Source: Achatina immaculata (Eukaryota; Mollusca; Gastropoda; Stylommatophora; Achatinidae). Taken from it: DNA of 64,000 bases. This document shows positions 1 through 14,144 of the stretch, in pieces. The translations under genes were made by a program, and so were the position numbers. Below the pieces are notes generated by a model. That model was not told where the DNA came from. It saw nothing but the letters and a program-made list of their open reading frames with translations, and did not search any database. How positions within the stretch are numbered: the first letter of the stretch is position 1; every line of letters begins with the position of its first letter. The stretch covers positions 8,196,459-8,260,458 of the forward strand of contig CM019703.1 of the NCBI GenBank assembly GCA_009760885.1, written 5' to 3'.

Positions 1-1794
1 AATATTTTATTAGTGCAGAGAACAGTAAAAACAAACCGACAAGTGTTTGTTTTTTTTTCGTACATTGGTGAGAAAGTTTTTTTTTTGTGTCTTTCTTGCT
101 ATGAGGTGTCTCAGTAATTCTTTTGGTATTTAGAACAACCTGAGCCAGATATGACAAGGTCATGGTACATTGTTACTTAACTGATAAGAGACCACATGAT
201 GATAATAGACTGAACTAACTGCTGCTTAGCTGGTAAGAGACAAAATTAAAAAAATAATAATGGTATTCAAAGTGAGCTAAAGGACTTGTTCAGTAATTTG
301 ATTGATAAGCAGGTCACAGAACTAGGCTGCCAGACTTCTGGCAGAAACTGAATTGTGGGATGCATAATAAACTAGTTTTCCCCAGCTTGCATGAAAAATT
401 GACATTTATGAACTAAAGGTGAACTGATTGTACTTAATTAGCTTTTCAGCCATTTTAACAATGATTTTTTCATGTTTGAATAAAAGAAATTTATGTAAGT
501 GCACTTTTTAAGTTAAATAACATGTTAATTTTTTCAAATAAATTATATTTTAATAATCATTGCCAGGGCCACCAACCCAGCAGGCCATTCTTGCTACAGA
601 ATATGTCCTGCAACAAATTTTACCTGTGTAATGGAAACAGAATGTTACTAGAAGTAATCTTTTGATGGGCAAATTTAGAAACATAAACATTATCCTCTCA
701 CCCATCTCCAATACTTCAGCATCTAAATACTCATTGAATATCATGCTTATCATTTGATAAATATTTCAAGCGACTGAACAATTTCTGCTGGCATTTCAGG
801 TTATTGATATTACAGTAAATGTTTTACAGAACATTTTTGCATGGGAGATGATATAAAAATGCAATTGTTGTGTTTGTTTGGGAAATCTTATCGTGCAAGA
901 AAACAGCATTCATGTTTGTTTGTGGTCCAGTACGTGAACATACACGTATAGTGAAGGTGTCATTGGGGAATTTAATTCCAAAGACACAAGTTCATTTCAC
1001 AAGATGTTCATAATACAACCTTCCAGTACCAAAGTTTTTTTGTTTTTATGATTTGAGACAAAGACTTCTGGGCTTTTATACTTAAAATTTCATAAGTATT
1101 TTTTAGATAGAATTGAGAAGAATGGACACAGGATTTTTTGTAGTCTCTAGGATTTAAATTGTAAGTTGTTTATTAGTCAAAAATTTTTTACTCTAATGTA
1201 TCTTAGGGTTAAGGCTAAGAACATTGTAATTTATTATTTAAAAAAGTATCAAATTTGTTAAAACATTTTTGTTACATTGCCTTTTTCCAGACACTGGTTG
1301 GGAAGGTGATTTTGGATTCTTCAGGTTAAAAAAAAAAAGTAATAATCTCATTGAATGCTGTACCTGGCACTTGGATATTTGATTATGTAAACCATTTTCT
1401 GTGATTCATGTATTCTTGAATGTTATGTATTCATTGTATCCATAGCGCAATAATCTTTTTTTTTTTTTAACACTGGACACTAGGTAACAAGTGGTTGTCC
1501 CCTCTTGCTTCCTAAGTGTGTTTTTTTTTATTTGTCTGTGGTCAGCTTTGCTACTGCATAAGAGATCGATCATTCATTGCCTTTGTTTTAAAATAATTTT
1601 TGTTTCTTTTCCTTTTGATATATAATTTGTTCAGAAATCACTCCAAACCTGTACAGTTTCATAATATTTGGTTTTATTTTTGAATATAACTGAGTGTTAA
1701 TGTCAGTGTTAATGCAGTATTTCAGTGAAATATTGTTTGAATGGGTCTCTAATTGAGACCAGCATAGTAGATGTTATTGATATGTATGATGGTG
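1..1794. other. non-coding, no gene recognised
   Basis: AT-rich sequence with poly-T runs. Open frames are short and lack conserved motifs. I see no repeat family shared with the rest of the window. Confidence 0.5.
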
Positions 1795-2573
1795 TGTTGA
1801 AAAGTAATGCCTTTAGTTTTTAACAGAACCAAATGTAACAAGGACAAACTGGTGGTTCAGATCACTAGAGTTCTCTGCATCAGTGGTACTAGTGACTGTG
1901 TCTGAATGTAAGACATGGAGATGTGTGTGTCAGCGAGCATGAACTTGTGTACTTTGGCCGAATTCTTGACAGCAACAAGTGTGAGTCCAATAGATGACCT
2001 TGTTAAGCAGAAACGTAAGTATTTTTCAACAGAATGTTGCCTGTTTTGGCTTCTCGTGTGAGCACGCATAGGCAGCAGAGTAAAGAAAGATGCACTTATC
2101 ATGGGAGTGGTTGAATAACTTGTAGAAACCAGATGAAAAAGGACAAATGAGGAAGAGAGCTTCCAGGTTTCATAGAAACAACATGACTGTCACCAATGAA
2201 CAGGTCCAGATCTTCAAAATCCACACAGGTAAAAACAAACTGTGATATCTGTGCATGGCAGAGTGATGAATGCACCTATGGCCTGGAAGAGTGATAGCCC
2301 AGCATCTGTTGCAGGACTGCTTTGCATATGAGGAAGAATATGTATATGGCCATAACCACTGTCATATAAGACTGTACAGTGATGGTGATGATGAAAACCT
2401 AAGGTGATTGCTGTGCTTTTAACTTTTTCCGTGCCTCAGGAAGAAACACAGACATTCATTTGGGTGCCAGATTAAAAGCGAGGGTCTTGATATGTAAAGG
2501 GGGGTATAGTTGTAAAATTGAATGAAACACAGTATTTGCATGTACTCCCGTGTACTTATTATGTTTCAAAATA

Positions 2574-4537
2574 CAAGGGGCGTTCAGAAAGTAATGCACC
2601 ACATCATTTTTATCAGGATGTTTATTCAAAAAGCATGAAATTTATACATAATATACATGGATATGTCATGTAAACATTGGTATTATTCAACATAATCCCC
2701 ATCAACTTGTAGGGCTTTATGCCAGCGTGAAACAAGTGCATGTATTTCTAGCCCGTACCAGATTTTCTCTTGATTATGTAGCCATTTCTTCGCTGCATGA
2801 ATCACTCCTTCGTCATCTTCAAATCTTACCCCAACAGAGTGCATCTTCAAGTGGACCAAACAGATGGAAATCAGAGGGTGCCAAATCGGGACTATAGGGT
2901 GGATGGGGTAGTACAGTCCAACCCAATTTGGTGATTGCTTCCTGTGTTGCCAGACTTTGAGGGCGCACATTGTCATGAAGGGGAAGCAAGCCTGCTGGAT
3001 TCTTGTGCAGAAAAGTTGATTGAGTTTTTTCAATGTCTTAACTCTTCAACTGCCATAGTCGATATCATGATAACTTCCTGTTAGTCTAATGACTGCCATT
3101 GTCATTATAGCGACTTTGTTTCATTGCAACATAAAATTATTGTAAAACTTTTTATTGTACATGATTTATCTGCACATGTCTGGTGACCTTTCATAGTTCA
3201 GATCAAAGCGTGGCTAACAACCAAGCGAAATCGATGTGTTAACGGAGAAATTTCAGTATTTATTGTGATTTCAGAGGAATAAGGACATGTCCTATGACCA
3301 GACCACTGTTCCTGAATGTACCCCAAGTACATCTTGACCTATTAAATGGACTGGAGAAGTAGTTAGAAGGTTATTTCAGACATTATTTTAGTGAGAATGC
3401 CACCACATGATGAGATTGGATGAAAATTTAAGTAGATATGGAAATCGCCAATGGTAAGCACTACACAATTATCATCTAAAATCATCACACTACTTTTTTT
3501 CCTAAAAAACTCTTCATTTATGAAATCTTCTTACATTTACAATTATTTTCATGCATAATATATATACTTTAAAAGTGGAAATACTTTGTACATTCACTTT
3601 TACAACTATACCCCCTATACATATCAAGACCTGCGCTTTTTGTGTGGCACTGACGGGAATGTCCGCATTTTTTTTCTGGGCCTGGGAAGAGTTAATGTAA
3701 GCTTGTGAATTGATTGTCTCTCCTCTTGGCATAATATCCACAGGAATCACACCTTCATTGTCCCAAAAAACAGTGATCATGACCTTTCAAGCTGAAGGAG
3801 TTGTCTTGAATTTATTTCTTAGTGGTGATTGCGGATGATGCCACTCCATTGACTGTCACTTTGTCTCAGGTTCAAAATGGTGTGCCCAGGTTTTGTTATC
3901 TGTTACAATTTTAGCCAAAAAGTTCTCTCCCTCAGCATTGAAACACTCCAACAATTCAGAAGAAATTGCTTTTCTTTGCAAGAGATGATCATTTGTGAGA
4001 CTTCGAGGAACCCATTTTGCGCAAACCTTAGAAAATCTGAGAGCTTTTATAACTGCATTTTCACTACCATTGCTGACTGACAGCTTTGAGGCCAACTGTT
4101 GAGTAATGATATGCCTATCAGTAAGAATAATGCCCTCAGCACATTTCAACATTTCTGCCTTGGTGGCTGTGGCAGGACGTTAACAGTGCGGCCGATCATG
4201 CAACTCCATATCTCCACTTATTGATTCTTTGATTCTCTGAACCCAGCGACTGACTGTACTCCTGTCAACTGCAAAACTTCCATACACATCGCATAAACGC
4301 TTGTGAATGTTCACATTTTCCTTCTCTGCAACGAGAAACTCTGTCACAATTCGCTGTTTATACTGCAAGTTGCTAACACTCCCCATTTCATCGGTTAGGG
4401 CAGTCATATTCTTTGGTCGGTTTCAGTGCAATTTGATTCATACAATCGGCGCATGCCATATTTAAAGTGTGCAAAATTTCATGCTTCTTATTAGCTGAAA
4501 AAAACGATGTGGTGCATTACTTTCTGAATGCCCCTCG
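2574..4537 (-). mobile_element. mariner-1, copy 1 (inside MITE A)
   Basis: TIRs are CAAGGGGCGTTCAGAAAGTA and the inverted CGAGGGGCATTCAGAAAGTA; the TA duplication is at 2572-2573 and 4538-4539. The MITE C sequence at the same place reads CAAAGTATAACTAAATG, giving the empty site. The minus strand carries broken transposase pieces: an N-terminal helix-turn-helix part (4407-4180), the block with DNKTWAHHFEPETK (4152-3856), and the C-terminal part near 3033-2683. Frames are shifted and MITE B interrupts the gene, so it is inactive. Confidence 0.88.
3038..3695. mobile_element. TTAA-MITE copy B (inside mariner-1 copy 1)
   Basis: TTAA at 3038-3041 and 3692-3695, with ends CTCTTCAACTGCC and GGCCTGGGAAGAG. 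Mariner-1 copy 2 reads straight through this point (GACTTAATGTACGC near 21778), so the insertion is defined exactly. Internal sequence matches MITEs A and C in the opposite orientation. Confidence 0.87.
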
Positions 4538-5634
4538 TATAACTAAATGTATGAAGATTTCATAGAAGTAATGTGATGTTTGTGTCCAGCTTACCATTGG
4601 ATAGGTCTAGAGGTACAAAACATACCATCAGAAATGCGTAGATGTCATGTTGTGATTCAGTGTTGCATTATTGGTAGAATAATGTCTGAAATAACCTTCT
4701 AACTACTTCTCCAGTCATCTAATATGTCTAGATCTACTTGGGGTACGTTCAAGAACAATGGTCTGGTCACAGGGCATGTCCATACCCCTGTCTACATTGC
4801 CAAAAATTGAAATTTCTCGCAGAAAACTTAAAATTTTCTCCCTCGTAACTAAGCACTCTTCGGCCATTTTGAAAAAGGTCACAGGGCATGCGCACTAATC
4901 TAAACGTTACACCGGGTTTTAATGAAGCAAACCAAACATCACTAGAGCGACTAAAGGCACCACGTGAGAAACCGTAACCGTCATCTAAGTGACGAAAGGC
5001 ACGGGAAGAGTTAAAAGATGTCAAATTTGACACTTGAGGTTGTTCAGAGATGATGGGGACTGTCTGAATTGACTATGGCGAACAGTTGCTACAGCATTCT
5101 GAATGTGAGGGCAATACATTCCTCCTGATCAGTATTGTAATAGAAGAAGGAAGTTGACTACGTTATTTTGAGGTAGAAAGTAGAATATCAATAGGGTTTT
5201 CTCACACGGAGTCAGTATCGGGCAAAGAAGGTAGTGCATGTCAGCCTCCCATCCTTCATCACCCTCTGTCTGAGGCATAGCCTGTCAGCACAGAAATAGA
5301 TTCTGAAAGCTGCTGTGAGATGTTTGAACATTTAGAAGGGTACATTTCTTATTTCAAAATAAAATGGAGACCTGGTTTAATGTGGGTTCAACTTGATTTC
5401 ATTTACCTTGATGTTGAGATACACTTTAGGAAACATCACTTTTATTCAAGCAAGTCCTTGAAGGACAAAATGAAAGTTACTCTCCATCTGAGCAGTGGAA
5501 CATTTCAGAAGCATGAAAGCTACTGGGAATTATGTGAAGTAATTGTGTAAAGATGGAAAATATAGTTCTGGAAAGTTATTTATTTCAGTTCCAATATATT
5601 TTCTGATTTAAGAAAAGGCATTACTTTTGAACAT

Positions 5635-8449
5635 GTCCTCAGCATTGTTTTTGTGCTTACTTAGCATAGATAAGTTCAGAAGTAATGAATATTTTCAACA
5701 GATGATGCGTGCCCAGCGGGGGTTGAGGCAAGCTAATGTTGAAAGTCATCGTTAGTTGCTATGGCCTTTCTGTTCTTGTAGACCACAGTGGAGGAGCTTG
5801 ATAAGGGAAAGAAAATTGTAACATTGAAATAAAACTGTTTAGTGACCACGTTTTGTGATGTGACTAAAATGTTTTGTTTTACTTCAGTACAGATTTGAAG
5901 TTTCAGAGTTTGATTTCCTTCTGTGTACTCTTTGATCCAAGTGGGATCCTGGGTCTGATGGGTGTCTAGCATGAAATCTCTGGATTAACTGATTCACTAT
6001 ATTGATACACCCGATTTCATAAGGGCAATGTGGAAACAGACTTTTTTTTTTTTTTAAGCTCCCTCCTCTTTCCATGTGAAATGGAGCTTGAGTTTATGAT
6101 TTGTCAGCCGCAAAGGGTTAAACTATTTCAGATTTCCCAGGCCTAGAAAGGTAAAACACTTCAAATTTCTCAGATCCAGAGGATTAATTTACTTCAACAT
6201 TTTTAGGTACAAAAGGTAAACACTGATTTATAAAAGAAAATATTGCAGTATTACAACTGCAAAGAGTTGTGATTCTCTAAACACGACATTCTCATAATTA
6301 GCCAGTCTGAGAACAGTACTGATATCATAACTAAAAACTCAGTTCGCAATATTCTGTGTAGAATACTTTTAGCTGCTGCTTTTTTTCTTTCTCCAAACAT
6401 TCGAGGAGATGGGACATGGCCAATTGATGACAACAATAAACATTCTGTGAATTTTCACAAGATCTGAACTTCTAAATCAGCTGCCCTCCACTGATTGCTT
6501 TCACAGATAGTGGAAATGAAAATCATGCATACCCACTCCTTGGTGAGCCATCACTGAATGAGCCTTAAGTCCCCTGATATTCTGAACCTGCCTCTCCTAC
6601 ACAAGACTTATCTCTTGAATTGCAGGAATAAATCCAGCATTATGCAGGGCTATCATGGTAGACAGAGGTGAATACATTAACAACAAAACTGTATAGCAAT
6701 AAAAAATGTAAAGACAAATCTGGCCAAAAAAAAATTTTTTTATTGGAAAATGATCATAGATCCCTTTCCCCCTAAAATGTAATAACTGACTAAAAGAACC
6801 AAAATAGCCATATTTGTGGGAGGAGAATAGAATTCAAATGTCATTGCATTTTAAATTGGTTATGCAATACAATAATCAAGTATACATTTGTCAAAAGCTG
6901 AAATATAATGGAGGGGAGGGGGAAAAAAGTTGCATTAATATATTTACATACATCTGGAGGTTATTGGCAATGGCCGGTACTGGTATATAAGAAGCAAAGA
7001 TTTATGTGGATTGTTTACTGCTACAGCCTGTCTGATGCTGTGAGACCCTGGAGTGCCCCTTTGCATACTGGAGGCATTTTCCAACATCCTAAATTCAGTT
7101 CTTAACTTTTGAAGTCACTTCAAGTTTTGAGGGGGGGGAACGACAATGCAGTAAGAAAGCACAATATGTTGAGATTTAGCATACCATTAAGAACATGATG
7201 ACATTTTTGTAAATGATTGGAAAATTCCATTTTCATGCTGAACGTAATCTACATGATGGGAACTACTTGGGGTTGTAGAGTTGTGCAATGCTGATGTACA
7301 GTAGCTTATCAAACCCACAGACACAGCAGCATTGAGATGGACAAAATGCTTCCTAGAATCAACGGAACAAATCTGGACAAAATGTTTTCTAGAAACAGTG
7401 AAGCAAAACTGAAAAAAAAACCAGATGTTTTCACTTCTAAAATCATTACAATCAAACTGACACATCAAAATTACAATCATTTATATTGGCGCCATCCTCT
7501 CATGTGATTTCTTTCATTTGTTGTATCAATTGGTGAACTGGAAGAACACAAAGGTGAAGTTTATACATAGAAACAGTGGCTTGACTCAAACTACTGAAAA
7601 CATTTCTTGTGCACTTCTCAGGCTGGAAGAAAATGGAAGCTAAAATATAATGTCAAGACTGTTCTCATTTGAAAACTCTCAATTTACTCACTTTTTGTCT
7701 GGATTTAAATTTTTTAAAAATTGGTCTTTTATCATCAGTAGTGGCCTTCACAGTAACTGGATTTTTAAAAAAATCCACATTAACCTGGGTTAGCCCTCCA
7801 CCCCCCAAAAATATTTTTACACAAACATCTGACACTTCTAAGAACTCTGCTTTACACTGCACTTGATATTCTGTCTTCTCGTCCTAAGCATGAAACTCAG
7901 AATATCATTGCAGAAAAAATGAAAAGATGCAGGACTTGCATACCAGCCATTTTTCACAACAGGTAATTGCATTATGTGGCAGTTTGACCCCTGACCTCTA
8001 CAATGAGCACATGCATAAAGCTGGATTCAGGAACTTGGAAGGGAAGTGGTTTTTTAGTACAACCATTTCTGAAACACTGCCTGAAACTCCACAGATATGT
8101 GAGCATCACTTCAAGAAACATACACAATCACTGGAGACTACTGCTCCTAACACACTCTGCCTGAGGATCAGAAACCAGCTTTTACAATGAATAGTTTTGT
8201 TCCATGAATGAATGAAGATAAGATTTAAAATAGAAAACAAAGCACTTTTCTTCTGGGGAGGGGGGGGGGGTGGTACAGTATATATATAATCAGTACAGCA
8301 TATGGAATAAAAAAAAGGAAAAAAAGCCCAACAGAACCAAATTTTATAAATATTTTAAGCTGATACACTTATCTCAATAGCTGTACATCCTATCCTGATT
8401 TTTACTGATGAGCTGGACATTATAAAAGAAAGACAGGTGAATGGTTCTG
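5635..8449. other. non-coding, no gene recognised
   Basis: Only short open frames without recognisable motifs. It holds a G-run near 8263 and several A/T homopolymers. No repeat boundary could be supported. Confidence 0.45.
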
Positions 8450-8464
8450 CTTTTTGCATTAGAT

Positions 8465-8847
8465 CTCTCTATGAACCTTAAGTGCCCAGGGCACATGGGG
8501 CTTCCGCAAGGGTTTTCCACAAATGCCTGTCCTTCACCTTTTTTCTGCTCTTGCCCAGGTGAGCCCTCTATTGCTCAACATCCTTTCTGTTGTTCTTCTC
8601 CATGTCTCTTTTGGTCTACCCTTACTTCTGCTCCCCTGTGGTGTCCATCTTAGTGCTATTTTTGGTAGTGAGTTGTCAGTCATTTGGAGCACGTGTCCCA
8701 ACCATCGCCAGCGTCTTTCCTCAATAATTGTTGTCAGTGGCTTCATTTGCATTTCTGCCAATAAGATGTTATTTCTTATGGTGTTTGGCCAAAATATTTG
8801 TCTAATTCTTCGTAAACATTTCGTCTGGAAAGAATTCAACTTGTTTT
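8465..8847 (-). mobile_element. RTE-A LINE, 5'-truncated copy
   Basis: 383 bp of the RTE-A 3' end, closely matching 26655-27036 on the opposite strand. The minus strand reads the C-terminal tail ([19 protein letters not shown]). A perfect 15-bp TSD, CTTTTTGCATTAGAT, lies at 8450-8464 and 8848-8862. The frame is open over most of its length, so the insertion is fairly young. Confidence 0.92.
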
Positions 8848-11826
8848 CTTTTTGCATTAGATAATGGGACAAAAATGCAGAAAGAAATGATTAACCCAGT
8901 AATTTGCCTTTATCAAGATAATACAGTGGAGAAAAGACACCTGCCCATTCTTATAAGTAAAAGTTAAGAGAATATGGCCACCCTACTTCTTCAGTTTTCC
9001 AAATCATTAAGGCTCATTGCTGCAGTAATCTTTTCAGCTGGTGACACTAATTTCCTTTATAACTTCTATGTTGTCTTTCTATCTCTGTCTTGGTCTACCC
9101 CTTGGTCTTGTTTCCTTCATCTTGTACATATATCATTTTTGTTTGTCTGTTCTCTTCCATTCTTTCTACAAGGCCCAACCAGCATAATCTGAACAGACTC
9201 TGGTCAAGCCCACCCCTTCTGCTGCTATAAAATTAGGTAAACTGAACATTAAGTACCAACACTTTCTTTTTCCTTCTTTCTTTTTAAGTCACATCACATA
9301 AACAATACACAACACCCATGTAAAGCCACTGCCAACTAAAAACAAAGATGGTACAAATTACATTTAAGTGCACCATTCCACACCGAATACTGAATAAAAA
9401 AAAAAAAAGACAGATAATGGTTATATATACATATGGTGTCTTCATCACTAACTTATGACTCATATAGCTTTGAGTAGTTCTAGTCTCTTCCAATATGATA
9501 TGAACAAAAAAAAAAAACATTGAATTAAATTAGACCTGAGTTTTAATTTACATAAGACATAACTGACACGCTGTCTGTTCACGTCTAAAGCCAGATTGGC
9601 AACAACAAAAATCTGATAGTGAATGTTTCACACTTTTACATCTAAAATGTGCCAGATACACAGAATATGGAAAGTGGGACTGGATTTCATCAAAGTGAAA
9701 CTTAAGTTGTTTGTATTTTGAATATGCAGAAATATGCAATGTGTAATACACAAAAACCATTTTGCTGGAAGCTCCAGAATTCTGTACTTTTCACTTACAG
9801 AGATTTACTTTGCTGGAACTGAAGTGGGGGTGGGGAGAAGATACGGTTGAATATATATCCCTAAATGTTCAAGGTAAAACAGATACCAGTTGTCCCCGAC
9901 TGTACTGTTGCTCCACGTTCAGTTTAAGCACTTGCATATTCAAAACAAGGACAGAAAACAGCAATAAGAAAGCTACCATTGCGATACTAGTCTTACACAA
10001 GCACGGCAATTACAAGATAATTGTTAAAATAAAATGAACAAATAAAAATGATGGAAGCAAATGGAAAATTAGAAATATTGGTCTGTAAATGACTGCCTGG
10101 CACTGCAACATCAACTTTCAATTTAACAAATCTTTAAAATCTGCCAATATAAACCTTTCCACTGTGGTCCTTCCTACCCTGTGCCCATTTCAATGAACAG
10201 TGCAACAGTGAAAAATCTGAACAGCCTATCATTCTTATGTTCTCATATAAGGCTGGTAATGTTTACTGATAATTTACTACTATTTCATAAAATTAACCCA
10301 TTACATTCTCTCTATGACCTTTCAAGAACCCCCTAGCCAATCAGTAACTGTTAAGGCTGCCCTTTTTCAAAAGCTTATAGGCCAGAGGTAAGCCTTAAGC
10401 TGCTCTTTTCAAAAACTTACCCTCTTACATAACACTTAAGCTCTGAGACTGAGATATCCTGTACAAAAGATATGTAATCCAGTATTGACAGAAATTAAAA
10501 TAATCACAAAGATTATAGCCTTACTAATGTTAAGACAAGTCCACAAAATGCAGCTGGAATTCTGAGTAAGAACTTTTAAAGCAGAGTAGAGACACAAAAG
10601 TGCATCTGTGTGTGACAAACAACTCTCCTTCCCCAACCTCACGCACAGTTTTATAGCAATGGGGGACTTCTAGCAACTGTGAACTGAAAGCTGATGAAAA
10701 GACCACCTCTCATCATTATCCACCCAAGTCTGAAATATGACAAATTTACGAGCAACCCATGCAGATTCAAGGTCCTGCAAGCAGGACCTAGTCATTTTTG
10801 GAATTAAATCATAAAATATACCACCAGTCAGAGACTATCCCTGATTCTGGCATGCAAAAGGACGCCATTAAATCAGTCAAGACATTCCTCAAATGACTGC
10901 TCATGTCTTTAGGTCCACATGCATTCATGCAGGGACATGATTACAATGCCAGTACTGGCTGCATGGCTCCTCCTAAGTTTGATTAATCATGCATGTTTAA
11001 TTCAGCAAGAAACATATACACAAAAATCAAGAAATACATTACTTGATTCCTTTACAATTAAAAAAAAAAAACATTACATCAACATTTTTGCATGTCCAGA
11101 ATATTTTTAAATAGTTTATACACCAACATAACAGAATATTTTACTTTTTTAAAATTCTTGACATAAATGTAATCTGAACACGTAACAAGCATAAGTTTTG
11201 CTGGATAAATCTCACATAATAAACATTAAGATAGATCTCACATTAGTCAACTCATTTAACGTACTTCATCATCTGCAGCAATCAAGTGAAAGCAGGTACC
11301 ACTTGGGCAGACAGAATCCACTTTTAGAAGCATTTACCACCAAAGCAGAGGGAGAGGGGAAGGAGAAGGCATATGCTTACAAATCTTCTTCAGCAAAGAC
11401 AGTTGTAAAAAAGTTTAAAAAAAAAAAAACAGAATTCCTGAAATAATGTCCACGCATCATATCAGCGGGTATATGCAAGAATATCCAGCAATAACTTTCT
11501 TGTGGAAACACTTGGTAGCATTTATAAGCAAACGAGCATAACATTAACTGAATGAATCAGAGATAACGAATCAAAATGATAAAAATCAGCCCACAATGGG
11601 GGTGCAAGTTATGAACTGCAGTCAGAGCGATCAATTTGCAAGATCAGACAGGAAAATAGCAGCTCCAAATTCTAGATTCCCCCACGCAGACAAACCATCC
11701 ATCACATATACTCTATACAGAATACAGGGCATAAAACTGACAAAATGAGTGAAAAGTCAAACTCCAGAAATGGGGGAAAAAAATCTGTGCAAACTTTGTA
11801 TTAGAAAACTCAACAATTATTTTTCG

Positions 11827-11934
11827 GCACACATCAGCAACATACACTTAACACGCTTCACGACACATATCAGCAACATACACTTAACATGGTTCACGGC
11901 ACACATCAGCAACATGCACTTAACATGGTTCATG
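11827..11934 (+). repeat. 36-bp minisatellite, 3 units
   Basis: Three units of ACATCAGCAACATACACTTA plus 16 bp, diverged by a few bases. It lies in the putative LARP1 3' UTR/downstream region. Confidence 0.85.
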
Positions 11935-14107
11935 TTTGTGCAAAGTCTGGCAGGCCAGGAAGGTGCACACTGCCAACCTGGTAACCTGTGTACAAAAATC
12001 CAAAGTGAATGTTCTTGTGAAGTCTTCTACTCCCTACAATAACCTCCCCACAGCCACATGGTATTGGTGTATCTTTTAAGATAAACCTAATGAAGAGGTA
12101 TCCTTGAGAATGACAGAAAAAGAAAAAAAAAAGTCAAACAGCTGACAGAACTACAATAAGGGGGGTGTTTTTCCTTTAGTCTCATTTAAGTGTTCATTAA
12201 CATTCCACTCCATCATCACACTTTTGCTTATGTACGAAGCAGAACAAAGACAAAAATTCTCCATCCATCTCAGTATCAAGTATACTTCTTTCTTACTGTT
12301 ACTTGTTCTTGCACATTTCTGCAACTCTGCCTGAAAGGTTTGTCTCTCTATATGGGTCTTTCAGTAAGTAAACGCCTGTCCTGGACTTGTTTTGTTCATC
12401 TTTAGCTTATAATCCACACCACTCTGATTTATTTTTGTTCTGGGATATCTATATTGGTCTGTATTTTTAAAAAAAACTGACCACTGCTGAAGTTTCAATG
12501 ACAAAATGACAGCTATGAATATGAATGACTACATCTAGTATTTCCTAAAGCTTACTATTTTGCCAAATCTTAAAATTTAAAAATAAAATGTTAATTTAAA
12601 GAGTGAAGCCAGCAGAGATTGGAGTATTGCATAGAGAATAAAATGTCTGAAGGGACGAACACAAACAGCCCGGTCTACTCCCAGATTGTCTACATACAGC
12701 CTACTGTGACACAAGATAAAGGTATCTGATCATAACAATTGTCAAACTCTAGTAATAAGTTGGCAAGGAAATATATTTATAGCAAGCAAAAGCTAAACTT
12801 ATAATAAGTGTAAAGCTATTAATAACGACAAGTCTTTTATCGGATAACAAATCTCATATCCACCGAAAATAAAAACGACTCCTAATTAAAACACCAGATA
12901 CAACTAGGTTCATAATGATATAATTAAGAATAATCTAAACTCATCAAAGGCACAAGACTATTATGATTGCTAATGGCAATAAAGTTATACAGAATTACTG
13001 TGTTTCTGGTGAAGACCATGGCATGATTGTGATGTTGCAAAGCTTATTTACATGCATACATTCAGAAAGATCATGAAATTTATTTTCTTATTTTTCATCA
13101 TCTGCTGGTCATCTCACATTTTTCTACATATATATAACAACCAAAATGGATGACACATCAAAATGTAAACTGATCAAAGTGAACACCCTGTCTAGCCTTT
13201 TCAACATAACTCATAACTTCTGAATTCACATGACAATTTTTTTTTTACACTTTGATTGTCCAATGATTTAAAAGAATTACTGTTGCTTCCATGCACATAC
13301 AGATTCTGAGTTTTTTTTTGTTTTTTTTTTCACTGCCTTGTCAAAAACACTCAAAACAGCTACTGCTGCAAGTCCTCGATTCTTAAACACCACCTACACT
13401 CCACGATGTCACACAAATAAACTGCAGAAAACCCTTGAACATGATAATAAAGAAGAAAAAAACAAGAAAGCATGCTATTTATTTTTTTTACATAAATATA
13501 CAAGTGCATGGAAAAAAAAAAAATTTCATTCACACTTGCATAAGCACTCACAAAAAAAACCAAAAAACCAAACAAACAACATATTTTCAATGCTGCTTTA
13601 TATCTGGCAGGAATGATTACATATTCCAATCAGGACAGTCACTTTTCTGGTTTCATTTTTTTTTTTGCCTTTAACTGACTTTAAACTGTTGTCTCACATC
13701 AATAAACTACTAAAATTAATAATTGAAATATACATCTCACAAAGCAAATTGCATCTGCTGCTGTGGCAGGAGAAGTAATTAAACATATTTTGTGTTATTA
13801 ACTGATGGCAGGAACCTCACAGTCCAGCAAGATTTAAAAAAAAAAAAAAATGTAGATTAGTTTCTATTTTCATTTACAAAAAAAAAAAAAACCAGCTTTA
13901 AAAAAAAAAATCATACCCATCAAAGAGCTGAACTGTTGATTTATGGGGCAAAATTTCACAAATTCCTGTAGCCAAAACAAACAAGTGTTTGTAAGTTGGC
14001 ACAATTTACAAATTCACACAAGCTGAGACTCTGCTTTAACTTATTGCATAGAACAAAAGGAAACTATTCATTACGTAGAACACTCAGAATAAACTACAGC
14101 AATGTAT

Positions 14108-14144
14108 TTTATATATATATATTTTTATATATATATATATATAT
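14108..14144. repeat. (TA)n microsatellite
   Basis: Two TA runs separated by TTTT. Confidence 0.9.

Larger units (their letters stand above)
2419..5014. mobile_element. TTAA-MITE copy A (split by a mariner)
   Basis: It is flanked by TTAA at 2419-2422 and 5011-5014. The ends are CTTTTTCCGTGCC and GGCACGGGAAGAG, an inverted pair. Without the mariner it is about 630 bp and matches MITE C (27234-27923) along its length, including the AGGTCTTGAT..GTA..GGGGGTATAGTT and CTAGATCTACTTG segments. TTAA duplication and TIR style point to mobilisation by a piggyBac transposase. Confidence 0.8.
1795..5634. mobile_element. degenerate TIR DNA transposon, outer shell of a nest
   Basis: The ends are inverted copies of TGTT(G/C)AAAAGTAATGCCTT (about 1796-1813 and 5615-5633). 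After removing the nested 2419-5014 block about 1.24 kb remains, the usual length of a mariner. The interior frames are full of stops, so the superfamily is inferred only from length and TIR style. A clean TA duplication is not visible. Confidence 0.6.

Noticed and set aside
5873..6075. A possible exon with basic residues on the minus strand
   Set aside because: No splice-site pair in phase and no similarity to any family I know.
7665..7866. Matching open frames on both strands
   Set aside because: Low-complexity AT/poly-A sequence; frames are short, without motif or splice context.
8441..8864. Plus-strand Cys/Leu-rich frames that look like a secreted protein
   Set aside because: They are antisense shadows of the RTE-A C-terminal ORF; the same shadow recurs at 26606-27010 and 62459-62863.
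13338..13674. Overlapping frames rich in Lys/Asn/Phe
   Set aside because: They come from A and T homopolymers and show no protein-like composition.
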